Part shown: in pieces, positions 1-8,331 of the stretch | Position numbering within the stretch: the stretch's first letter is position 1 | Layout: every line of letters begins with the position of its first letter | Source: Pelargonium nanum | Taxonomy: Eukaryota; Streptophyta; Magnoliopsida; Geraniales; Geraniaceae | Direction: 5' to 3' | Assembly (NCBI GenBank): GCA_036897485.1 | Contig: JAYMTF010001682.1 | Span: 1-21,901, forward strand | DNA length: 21,901 bases | Translations under genes and position numbers: made by a program | The notes under the pieces: generated by a model | What the model was told of the DNA's origin: nothing | Databases searched by the model: none | The model's input: the letters and a program-made list of their open reading frames with translations, nothing else

Positions 1-499
1 TTTTCACTAGTAATATCAAATACATGTGAAAATACATGTAAAAAGCTGTACATGGAAAAATATTTTTCCTAATTATTTTTATACAATTATTTTGTTGGCA
101 TGACGGGTGAGTAATTTAATATAGGACCGCCAAATAGGTAAATAAAAAAACTATTTAATGTATTTTAAATTCTATGTCATACCACTTAACAAATAAACTG
201 ATTGTTATAAAAGAAAACAACAACTTTTGATTCATGTCTGAAAGACCTAATTATTTTATAGAAGTGGATTAATGAGGTGTAACATCTATTTTCATATGAA
301 CACTTCGTTACCCAGTCCTCTTGCTATAAGTTTTATATGTAACATAAGTATCTACCAATATTTGAAATTTGAATGAATTTAAAACTTAGTTTATAATTCT
401 AAACTAGTAACGAGCCTTATATTTATCCTAATGTTGGCCTAGATCATACTTTTTTGTTAAATGCATAAGATCCAGAACTAATTCTTCTTAAAACTACAG
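1..499. other. Non-coding left edge, probably intron or flank of the DUF247 gene
   Basis: This AT-rich stretch has no supported coding sequence on either strand. It ends in CTACAG at 494-499, a plausible 3' splice site directly before the DUF247 coding exon. The simplest reading is that at least its right part is an intron whose upstream exon lies beyond the window. It could instead be unrelated flank next to a truncated gene. Confidence 0.45.
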
Positions 500-1384
500 G
501 ATGACATAAAAGATGATCCCATTTTCCGAACTCGGTGGATGTTACCGGTACTGTGGTTGGATTTGCTTAAGCTTGAAAATCAAATACCATTTATTGTACT
601 AGAGGAATTACATCTCAGAACAAAATTATCCGGCGACACATCTTCAGATGTAAAGTCTCTTGCTCAAGATTTCTTGTCTCACGTTCGTTTACAAGCAGAT
701 GAAATATTAAACGAAAACGTGTACACGCCGTGTCCCATACCTCACATCCTCGGACTCTTCCACTCCATGTTCAAGTCAAATTCCACATTTCAAGATCAAG
801 ACACCAACGTAGTTCCTAGGAGAGAACGACGTTTTCTTCCTTGCACGAGCGATCTCCTTCTCTCGGGAACCAAATTCAAGAAAGGAAAAGGTAAGCTCCT
901 CGACATTGCATACAAGAGGGACGCCAAGGCCATAGAGATCCCAATTCTCGTGGTCGATAATTGCACGAGAGCTTTCATGAGAAACATGGTAGCTTACGAG
1001 CAGTGCGATTATAAACAAATTCCATCGCATTTCACATCTTACACTACGTTTCTTGATGCGCTAGTGAAGTCTCCTAAGGACGTCGAGGTCCTTCGCGTGG
1101 CGGGAGTGATAGATCATTATCTAAGCAGCAACGAGGAAGTTAGTGCACTACTCAGCATCCTTACGGCTGGGATTGATTCTCGCTACAATGAGGGCTATCT
1201 TTCGCGAATCAATTCGCAAATTTGTGTTGACTACAACAAGCCGGGTTCACAAAGGAAAGTATGGGCTAGACGCCACTTCAACCTTCAAACATCCGATGGT
1301 GTTAATGGTGTGATGGCTCTTTCCACTTTCTGCTTTCCAATTATTCAAGGTGCTCTTTTTTATGCTTTTACTGCAAATCATTGA
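500..1384 (+). CDS. DUF247 (UPF0481-like) plant protein, C-terminal part
   Basis: The frame is open from 482 to the stop at 1382-1384. The family signature LLKLENQIPFIVLEEL lies near the start of the exon. Further on are LLSGTKFKKGK, a LLDIAYK...IEIPILVVDN block, YEQC...FTSYTTFLDALV, SPKDVEVLR, and a C-terminal hydrophobic stretch (FCFPIIQGALFYAF) that fits the usual single membrane anchor. Members usually run about 400-450 residues and begin with a VYRVP..L region that is missing here. In-frame codons DDIKDDPIFRTRW precede the ATG at 539, and an AG splice acceptor sits at 498-499. The exon therefore probably starts at 500, and 539 is an internal Met. The N-terminal 130 or so residues are either off the left edge or lost. 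No internal stop or frameshift is visible. The molecular function of most DUF247 proteins is unknown. Confidence 0.75.
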   Translation, partial: DDIKDDPIFRTRWMLPVLWLDLLKLENQIPFIVLEELHLRTKLSGDTSSDVKSLAQDFLSHVRLQADEILNENVYTPCPIPHILGLFHSMFKSNSTFQDQDTNVVPRRERRFLPCTSDLLLSGTKFKKGKGKLLDIAYKRDAKAIEIPILVVDNCTRAFMRNMVAYEQCDYKQIPSHFTSYTTFLDALVKSPKDVEVLRVAGVIDHYLSSNEEVSALLSILTAGIDSRYNEGYLSRINSQICVDYNKPGSQRKVWARRHFNLQTSDGVNGVMALSTFCFPIIQGALFYAFTANH

Positions 1385-1902
1385 TTTGGTTATGTATAAT
1401 TTGGTTAGTAGCTATAGCTTAAGGTTTTCTTGTGATCTTGATGCATATTCTAAACATTAATGTACATTTGTGCGGAGATGTTTAAATATTATTATGCTGT
1501 TTAAAATAACACATGTCGTTCGAGTACCACGTCTCAACCTTGTACTATCATTTTTTACTCTTAAAAATACCAGTATAGGCTGTATAGCTAACGGTGGAGA
1601 TCATCCAATACTTGCTGACTGGATATTGTAATATACATAACTAACAAGATCCTTGCAATAAAATGGAGATCATAAAATGGATGATTCATGGATAGGCTTA
1701 TCCAGCTAGCCACTGACGTGGCACCTCCTAAATGGAACTCCATATCTCTCCTCAAGCATACCCATTTAGCCACGTGTCCTCCCAAATATTGCCAACTAAA
1801 AACTAAAGAAACAAGCATAGAAATCAGAAGAGACAGTCACAAGCCACAGAAGAGAAGAGCATAGCAGCAAATTAAGATTGTTCCAATCCAAAAAGCAAGG
1901 CC
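1385..1902. other. Intergenic region: DUF247 3' flank, then PSAH promoter and leader
   Basis: No open reading frame here is credible. The left part is the DUF247 3' flank. The right part (from about 1600) is the PSAH promoter with light-type motifs. It contains a 10-bp direct repeat ATAAAATGGA at 1658-1667 and 1672-1681. No convincing TATA box is visible at the expected distance, which is common in nuclear photosystem genes. Confidence 0.6.
1697..1776 (+). promoter_or_regulatory. Candidate light-response module: I-box, ACGT element and G-box
   Basis: Three motifs lie within 80 bp, about 130-210 bp before the PSAH ATG. They are CTTATC at 1697-1702 (GATAAG I-box on the minus strand), TGACGTGG at 1714-1721 and a perfect G-box CACGTG at 1771-1776. 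I-box plus G-box pairs are known in light-regulated nuclear genes such as RBCS, and G-boxes bind bZIP and PIF-type bHLH factors. Assigning them to PSAH is an inference from position. Confidence 0.55.
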
Positions 1903-3259
1903 ATGGCTTCTCTTGCAACTTTTGCAGCTGTCCAGCCATCCATCTCTCCCGTGAAGGGCCTTGCTGGTAGCTCCATTACTGGAAAAAGGGTCCATCTAAA
2001 GCCCACTCGTCAGAGCTTCAGATCCACCAAGCTCAGGTAAAAATATGAACTTTTTTCAAGATCAAGATTCAATTTTTATCTTATAGCTTGTTGTGTTGAG
2101 AACTTGAGATTGGATTGGATAAATGGTTTGTATATATAGGGCTAGTGCTGTGGTGGCTAAGTATGGTGACAAGAGTGTCTACTTTGATTTGGAGGATTTG
2201 GGTAACACTACTGGTCAGTGGGATTTGTATGGTTCAGATGCTCCTTCTCCATACAACTCTCTTCAGGTTCATTTCTTACTTTCATGTTTCATTGTTCTTG
2301 TACTTGTTCTTTTTTTGGTATCAAAATAAGTAATATGGCTTGAGCAATGCTTGTTTAAAATTACTTGTAAATAATTATTGAAAATTTGCTGCTATTTGTG
2401 ATGGGAATGATCTTTAGTTTTTGGAATTTGGTTTAGTTTCTTTATTTCCTATTTCTAAGGCTGATAGATTTGCTGTTGGAGAGGTTGCATGTAAAAGATC
2501 TTACCTACTAATTCTTTGCTAAACCTGCTTTGTTAATTTCACATACTTCTGGTACTGTTAAGCCATTTCTGAGATCTGTTTTCTTGTAACTTCAGGAAAT
2601 TGTTATGTTTTCAAGTAAACTTGGGAAGAGTTAGGTTATTCCATTGCATAGGCTGATAGATTTGGTATTGGAGAGGCTGCATTTTAACTCGTAGTTTGCT
2701 TATATACAATGCTTGGTTCAATCCATGAAGTCATTTTGGACTAAGAATCCGATATGCTCGTAAAAGATCTTAGCTACATGCTTAGCTTAACAGATAGAAA
2801 ATTTGCATAACCTGGTTTGCTAGTTGCAAGTAATCATATATCTTTTAAGTTGTTACTGAGACCTGCCTCTGGGCATCTTTAGAAAACTGTTCTTTTCAAG
2901 TAAACTTGGTAAGAGATAGGTTCGGACGTATAGTTGGGTCTGCCTGCCAAAATGCTCGTCTCTCCTCACGTTAGATAGACCTTGAATTGGTTTTATGTAT
3001 GCTAATGTTTCTTCTTTTAGCCTGACAATTTATGACTTCTATGATTTACACTTTTTCTTGTGTGCGCGCATAATTGCAGAGCAAGTTCTTTGAGACATTT
3101 GCCGCTCCTTTCACCAAGAGAGGATTGTTGCTCAAATTCTTGATATTGGGAGGTGGTTCCACTCTTGCTTACTTCAGTTCCACAGCCACGGGGGACATCT
3201 TGCCGATCAAGAAGGGCCCACAACTTCCACCTAAGCTCGGCCCACGTGGCAAGATCTAA
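1903..3259 (+). CDS. PSAH: Photosystem I reaction centre subunit VI (PsaH), chloroplast precursor
   Basis: There are three exons, 1903-2036, 2140-2266 and 3080-3259, all with GT-AG introns, giving 146 residues. Residues 1-51 are a Ser/Thr/Lys-rich chloroplast transit peptide beginning [10 protein letters not shown]. The mature part begins at [14 protein letters not shown] and continues [18 protein letters not shown] and [15 protein letters not shown] single membrane helix follows (about 101-121, [19 protein letters not shown]), then the stromal tail ending KLGPRGKI. This matches PsaH along its whole length. PsaH is a small thylakoid protein of plant and green algal photosystem I, on the side where LHCII docks during state transitions. 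The first intron splits an AGG codon; the second lies between codons. The gene appears intact and converges on the RopGEF gene. Confidence 0.96.
2267..3079 (+). repeat. PSAH intron 2 with a degenerate internal duplication
   Basis: This 813-bp intron contains repeated segments in the same order. GGCTGATAGATTTG occurs near 2459 and 2650, each followed by a TTGGAGAGG(T/C)TGCAT block. GTAAAAGATCTTA occurs near 2491 and 2760. TTTTCAAGTAAACTTGG occurs near 2608 and 2893, followed by AAGAG-TAGGTT variants. The order suggests an old tandem duplication of roughly 200 bp, later broken by indels. No ORF or transposon ends are evident. Confidence 0.6.
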
Positions 3260-3878
3260 TCTGGTTTGAAATTGTCAGTTTTCAACCAAATTGATTGTAT
3301 GTAACTCTCTCTATCATTTTAGTGCTTCTCCTGCTTGTATTTATGTCAGCATCCTGTTTAAGGCAACTACATCTACTCTTCAATGATGCTCCTTTACCAA
3401 ATTGTGCTTTGCATTAAGTTTTGACTTTTGATTTGTCACTCTTTGATTATGGATCTCTGATAATCTGCCCAAAATCACATTGCTCTCTTCTGTTACTGAA
3501 ATGGTTGTGTATTTTGTCTGTGGCATTGGTTAGTTGAGCTTGAAAAACATCTCAAACAATATCACATACAGGAGAATTTGAATATACTTTGTTACACATA
3601 TATGAGATACACAAAATCGTCATGAAATATATGGAGAAAAAATGTCAAATATTTGTTGCTACCAGTCTAAAATAGGAAAAATAAATCAATTGAATGTGCA
3701 ATAGAAAAGCACATTCATAATGCTTGAACCCCAAAAGTTTTGGTCTGTCTTTCCTATTTACAGAAGGAAGAAAATCAAAGTAATCACAACTCAGTTTTTT
3801 GTCACTCTCATGCCTCTCTGTGTCATTTACTATCTCTTCGTCTCTCTGTATACTTTCTTTCTCCTCTACGGCTACAAG
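3260..3878. other. Convergent 3' region between PSAH and RopGEF
   Basis: The 619 bp between the two stop codons must hold the 3' UTRs and poly(A) sites of both genes. It contains a perfect 9-bp inverted repeat (3691-3699 / 3709-3717). No coding sequence is supported; the short plus-strand ORFs starting near 3720-3740 lack family resemblance and run into the antisense of RopGEF. Confidence 0.6.
3691..3717. repeat. Perfect 9-bp inverted repeat between convergent genes
   Basis: TGAATGTGC at 3691-3699 pairs with GCACATTCA at 3709-3717 across a 9-base loop. It would form the same hairpin in transcripts from either strand. It lies about 430 bp past the PSAH stop and 160 bp past the RopGEF stop. 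A role in 3'-end formation is only a guess. Confidence 0.5.
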
Positions 3879-6094
3879 TTAATGGCGTGCTGTCGGGCTT
3901 CTTTGTCCACCCAAAGTCTCAAGATAAGAAGTTTTTTTGGTGTTAATACTTGGAACTTTGTTCATCTCCTTCTCGTCATCTTCTATAACGTCATCTCCAT
4001 AATCCTCCTTGGATTCACCTCCTTGATTGAAATCCCAACCCATGAAATCTGACAGTGTCATGGCACCATCTGAAGACTTAAGCTTTTCCATTTCAGCTTC
4101 GGTGAAACTCATAGGCTTGTTGTCTATTCCTTGAGCTTCACGGTCAGCAAGCAGAACATCTTCGATTCGTGACAGTACCGTGTAGGCCAAGCTTTCTATT
4201 ATTCTAGAGTAGCTCTCTAGAATCGCCTGCCCTACATCCTGGTCAATCCAAGAACAGACCGTTAGACAAGCTAGAATATGTGTAGTGATTGTCAGATAAA
4301 ATTCAAGATTTGAATTAACACGAGATCTTACCCTGTTGAACTGGATTTTACTTATGTCTAATGACGACTGAGCAATTCCAGGATAGCGATGCTTTAGGAG
4401 AAGCAAGATGGTCTCTGCTCTCTCTTCAAAGACCTCTCTCTTCTCTATGCTGACACCTGAACCCCAAGAAGATTTACTGTCCTTAGCAGTCATTTTCCTC
4501 TTCCAAATCACTATTGAAGCCTCAATTCTGTTCTTCAAGTCTAGGATCTTGTGCTCTGAGGACAAGTCCATGCTGGAGAGAAATTGGTCAGGATCAAAGA
4601 ATTCAACTGTTATATTTTTGTAGATCAAGTCCCCGAGGCTTGCTCTCCCGTTCTACGAAAGCACAATACAAAAAGAAAATAGGCTTAATTGTTTGATGAT
4701 GGAAATTCGATTGCTTAGGAACTAAATTTGCACATAGAAAGCTTGTTTCATGGAACTTTGATTACCTTGGGGAGGGTTTCAATGTAGCTTTCAGGAACCT
4801 CCATTTCTGATAAAACTTGAGCATTTATCGCCATAGCTGCTTTAAGCACTTGGTTCACACAATCTTTCTGGTGCTGGATAAACTTTCTCGACATATCTGA
4901 TAAACCGTTTGCCGGAACTTTGACTGTAGGTAGCCACCATTTGTCATCTTTTCTGTTTGTACCTTCTTTATCTTGCTCGTCTGAGTGCTTCACGTAATAG
5001 AACTCATTTTTGCCCTTAAAGTTTTCTAAACATTCCTGCTCATTACAAGACATTGTAGGAGGAAATTAATGTCATTCTATGTAAACTACACAACTTCAAA
5101 ATCATCATTGTTATTCTCTTACAAGAAGCATCGCGTCAAGCTTACGAAGGGCAGGGATGTTCATCTGGAGATCCTTCCGTTGCTTCCACACCATGACCTA
5201 TTGAAAATCAAGAAACACAAACCTTAATCAATACGTGTTAATTACAAGAATGCAAAAGAGACTGATAGATCTCGAATTCTCGATTACCTCCATAACTTTT
5301 CCATCCTTGGTTTTTTGTTGAGCAGGAGAAAACTCAACAATGTAATCGGTCACGGATAAGAACCAATCTATTTCCTTCCTCCATCTTGCTTTTCTGTCCG
5401 GTGCCATTGGCTCCAGCCGCCTCTGCTCCCCGAACACAGAAGCTGCATCACATTCATAGTTAGAAACCCGAACTAATCTAAATCATATACACAATTGCTG
5501 TCAATTGTGTATCGAATCATCGAAGATAATTCGGATATATTTACCAGCAAGATTGGTGATGGCATTTGACAATGCCAAGGCAGACGAAACACCCTTGCCT
5601 CCACCAGACATGTCCTCTCCTAACAGCAATTTAGAAAACTTTTCCCTCATCATATCCGCATCTGCAACCATAAATTTCAAATTTTAGAGCTTACCCATCA
5701 AAATTCCCATCAAACTAACAACAACCCAGAATTTGGATTCAACCAATTCAATCAAATCATCAACAAATTGATGAACACACATGCCTGAGGGTTTGGTGGG
5801 TGCTGGCTGGGGCGGTTCTTCTTTGGCCGACTTCGTGCCGGACGGTTGTTTTGTCAATTCATCACTCTGGGCCTTGGCCGGAGACGGTGACGGAGACGGC
5901 GCCGAAGCCGGCGCCGGACTGGATTTGGGTGAGGGATCGATTTTGTCTGCATTATTATCATCGGAGGGTGTGGAACATTCGACGCCGGTGGCACTATCCA
6001 AGCTGGAGCTCTTGGCGTGCCGTGAGAAATGGAATAGCTTAGACATGTACCGATCTTGTTGTTCTCGTTCCAGAGCAACAACAACAACAACCAT
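3879..6094 (-). CDS. ROPGEF: Rop guanine nucleotide exchange factor (PRONE domain RopGEF)
   Basis: There are seven exons on the minus strand: 6094-5785, 5661-5545, 5442-5288, 5197-5123, 5035-4766, 4652-4332 and 4238-3879. All junctions keep frame, giving 535 residues. The PRONE domain runs from about residue 103 to 450. It shows [99 protein letters not shown] and SRIEDVL. The Ser/Pro/Ala-rich N-terminus and the acidic C-terminus ending RSPTARH are the usual variable regulatory tails. PRONE proteins exchange GDP for GTP on plant ROP/RAC GTPases at the plasma membrane in polar growth and receptor-kinase signalling. ATG 6094 is chosen because it is the first after an in-frame stop (6136-6134) and has A at -3 and G at +4. 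ATG 6046 (519 residues) has poor context. Intron 1 appears to use a GC donor. Confidence 0.94.
4239..4331 (-). other. Stop-free, frame-preserving intron 6 of RopGEF
   Basis: This 93-nt segment is bounded by AGG|GTAAGA and CAG|GATGTA. It has no stop in the gene's frame and a length divisible by three. Homology (IQFNR joined to DVGQAILES) shows that splicing it out gives the conserved PRONE sequence. Retention would add 31 residues inside the PRONE domain. Confidence 0.75.
5662..5784 (-). other. RopGEF intron 1 with apparent GC-AG splice sites
   Basis: Exon 1 ends ...CCC TCA G at 5785 and the intron would begin GCATGTG. The acceptor is TGCAG at 5666-5662. Only this junction both keeps phase and yields [11 protein letters not shown], matching the start of PRONE. 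GT donors a few bases downstream either break the frame or, in one case, give a poor donor context with Tyr in place of Asp. Confidence 0.6.
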
Positions 6095-6599
6095 GCTAAA
6101 AAACGACGATGGTTGATTTGTACATGAACCAACCTATACCATGAATAAGCAACAGGGTATAGGATTAAGCTGGTTCTTGATGGCTAAACTGGAACCATAG
6201 ATCAAAAATGTAAATCATCGTCTTCGCTGGAAAGAGCTGACAATTCCAAAAAAAGTTGAGATTTTTTTTGTGTTTTTGGTGATTTTAGGACGTGGGTTGT
6301 TGTGTTGGTGGTGGTGGTGGTGATGATTTGAGATTTTTCTTTTTTTAGTAGTGTAGTGGTGGTTGGATTTTCTTATTTATTTGTGATGAGGTGTTGGTGG
6401 GATCGTGGGGTGCATGTTTTCGATTAAGAACACTCTGTTTAGTTTTTACCAGAAATATGTATATAGAAACGATTATTAAATTTATTTATTTTGTTCCAAA
6501 GTTGAAATTTGGAGGGTTCGTGTGTTCATTGTAAGGTCACAGAGTCACAGTAGAGCTAAGAACTTGGGGAGTACAAGAAGAAAAATGCTATTTTTTATA
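6095..6599 (-). promoter_or_regulatory. RopGEF 5' leader and proximal promoter, with short upstream ORFs
   Basis: On the minus strand, upstream ATGs open short ORFs at 6218-6165 (17 codons), 6198-6184 (4 codons), 6142-6134 (2 codons) and 6125-6096 (9 codons, its stop one base before the main ATG). A (GGT)n microsatellite lies near 6310-6325. Whether the upstream ORFs are in the mRNA depends on the transcription start, which cannot be seen here. No clear TATA box was found. Confidence 0.45.
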
Positions 6600-6918
6600 A
6601 GAAATGGGTCACCACCACTTTTATTATTTTGTCCAAATACGAGTAATGAAATATTAGGTGGCTGTTAAGGAGGTGATAGATCAAATATTTGAAAATGATG
6701 ACTCCACATTTAAATATATATATATATGTTTTAATCTTAATATATAAAAATAATTGAGTTAATGGGTTTGAAACTTAGAAATTGAAGTGTATATGAGATT
6801 ATCACAAACATGTAATATTGTTCTTTGTATCTTTTGATACCATTTGAGATATGCAGGTTTCAAATGGATACCTTAGGAGTCCAGAATCAAGAAAGTTTTA
6901 TAATCAACACTCTTAACA

Positions 6919-6959
6919 GCACAGCAAGCTGTTGCTTGTGGGTTGTTGGCTTGCTGTGC
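6919..6959. repeat. Perfect 11-bp inverted repeat
   Basis: GCACAGCAAGC at 6919-6929 pairs with GCTTGCTGTGC at 6949-6959 across a 19-base loop. The arms are GC-richer than their surroundings. It may be a foldback transposon remnant or a hairpin; no target-site duplication was recognised. Confidence 0.6.
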
Positions 6960-7672
6960 AGTGGAGGGAAGTTGTTATTTTAAATCCGACGAAACCAGAA
7001 CCGAAATAAAATTGGGGTTGAAAATCGATCTACAGATACAAGTTTGATAAAGAGATTGATGAATTAACTCGTGGAGTACTCGGTTCGCAGGCTAATTGAC
7101 AAACAAAATATTGAAACTACCAAACTTAGCCAAAATGATTAAAATATCATTACTAATCAAACTGAAGACAGTTGAATCTTACTTATCAGTATGAATAATC
7201 AAACTGAAGGCACTAGAATCCATCCTCTAACCTAAAATGCACGAACAAGTGACAACGATTGCAAGGTCTGGTACCTTCTCTTTTCCATTGGACATTCCAA
7301 CAACGTCGGTTTTGTCAAACACAATTGTAGCATTGAGCTTGGCTCCGTTCTACTTCTTCCTTGCTCGTATCTTATAATTTTCTCTTCTAGTCCCTTCTCG
7401 GGATCTTATACTTTGTCTCTTTCCGGTTAAAAAATAACAAAATTTGAAGAAAAATGATCCATTATTTTGATATCAATGAGCATTAAATCTCATTGTATCC
7501 TTCAAATTTTGAATTTTAAAAGCTTTAGTAGACTTTAATATTTCCACTTCCATTTTACATGCAAATTGAGCAAAAACTTTATGAACATTTGAGGACTAAG
7601 GTCTAAAGAATGATTATTTAAGGAAGTCCAATTACTAATTTGAATTAATTGAAATCATTAAAATGTCAAGGG

Positions 7673-7750
7673 TTGACTTTGATACTTGAAGTTTTTTTTA
7701 GGAGTTGACTTGGAAGTTTTCTTTTTCCATAACAGGTTGACTTGGAAGTT
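7673..7750 (+). promoter_or_regulatory. Cluster of three W-box cores within a direct repeat
   Basis: TTGACT occurs at 7673-7678, 7705-7710 and 7737-7742. The last two lie in a perfect 15-bp direct repeat, GTTGACTTGGAAGTT at 7704-7718 and 7736-7750, with a 32-bp period. TTGAC(C/T) is the WRKY-factor binding core. The cluster is about 600 bp upstream of the first reductase ATG, but the relic at 7941 lies between them, so the target gene is uncertain. Confidence 0.45.
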
Positions 7751-7940
7751 AAAACTTCATCATAACCCACCAAATATACATAAATAAAAATGTCCATGCC
7801 TCCACTCCATGGTGTCAATGCAATGCATCATGCCAAATTATGAAAACAAATAATATACCATCTTTTGAAAATTTGAATTGAAACCAGTTAATTCCATGGC
7901 AATTGACCAATATAATTAATATATTGTAAATTTATAAGTC

Positions 7941-7998
7941 AACGCCGCTGACGGAGCCAATGCTGAGCTGATCGATGCTCTGCCGGAGCTGGAGATTG
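7941..7998 (+). pseudogene. Relic fragment of a hydroxypyruvate reductase gene (third tandem copy)
   Basis: By eye this aligns base for base with 8485-8542, inside exon 1 of the first intact reductase, at 50 of 58 identical positions. It corresponds to codons 52-71 ([19 protein letters not shown]). An in-frame TAA sits just before it (7935-7937) and resemblance stops abruptly after ATTG. GC-rich sequence continues to about 8066 with an in-frame TAG but no further match I can recognise. It cannot encode an enzyme and is best read as a remnant of an earlier tandem copy or a local partial duplication. Confidence 0.8.
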
Positions 7999-8331
7999 GT
8001 GGTGTCGACGGGCTGAGCTCCGGCGGATTAGCCGCCGAAAGTGGTGGTTTTTGTGGTGACGGGTCACATCCTTAGACGGAATAGCATATCCCAATTCCAG
8101 CCTAACTTATCCTCGTTTCCAAACAGGTCATTTATCCCAATGCAAAACAAAACAACATAACGTCACTTCCACTAAAATGGTGATCAATCGCTAGCTGCAA
8201 CAGAAAAAATCAATCTCCATCGTGTGGTCGTGGTCGTCGTCACCACCACCACCACCACAAGAGCTCACTCACAGAACAAACCAAGAACCGATCGAAGTCA
8301 TCGAACCCATCTCTGAGCACTCTCTCCGGAA
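7999..8331 (+). other. Leader and proximal promoter of the first reductase gene
   Basis: The left part follows the pseudogene fragment. The right part is the probable 5' UTR, with a (CAC)6 run at 8241-8258 and CT-rich sequence before the ATG. No clear TATA box was identified. Confidence 0.4.

Larger units (their letters stand above)
6600..7940. other. Intergenic spacer with a hairpin and W-box cluster
   Basis: No supported genes lie in this 1.3 kb. It contains a short TA run near 6714-6728, a perfect 11-bp inverted repeat (6919-6959) and three W-box cores with a 15-bp direct repeat (7673-7750). The remainder is AT-rich sequence in which I see nothing. Confidence 0.6.

Noticed and set aside
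500..1384. DUF247 as a self-incompatibility determinant
   Set aside because: DUF247 genes have that role in grass S/Z loci, but the family is large and nothing else here suggests such a locus.
2115..2333. 72- and 68-codon plus-strand ORFs over PSAH exon 2
   Set aside because: They are the intron-exon-intron read-through of exon 2; only the spliced frame matches PsaH.
3017..3223. Minus-strand ORF opposite PSAH exon 3
   Set aside because: Antisense shadow of a clearly identified exon, with no family resemblance.
3720..4052. 110-codon plus-strand ORF, hydrophobic
   Set aside because: Overlaps the last RopGEF exon in antisense; composition is that of reversed coding and 3' UTR sequence.
5781..6116. 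111-codon plus-strand Gly/Asp-rich ORF
   Set aside because: Antisense of the Ser/Pro/Ala-rich RopGEF exon 1.
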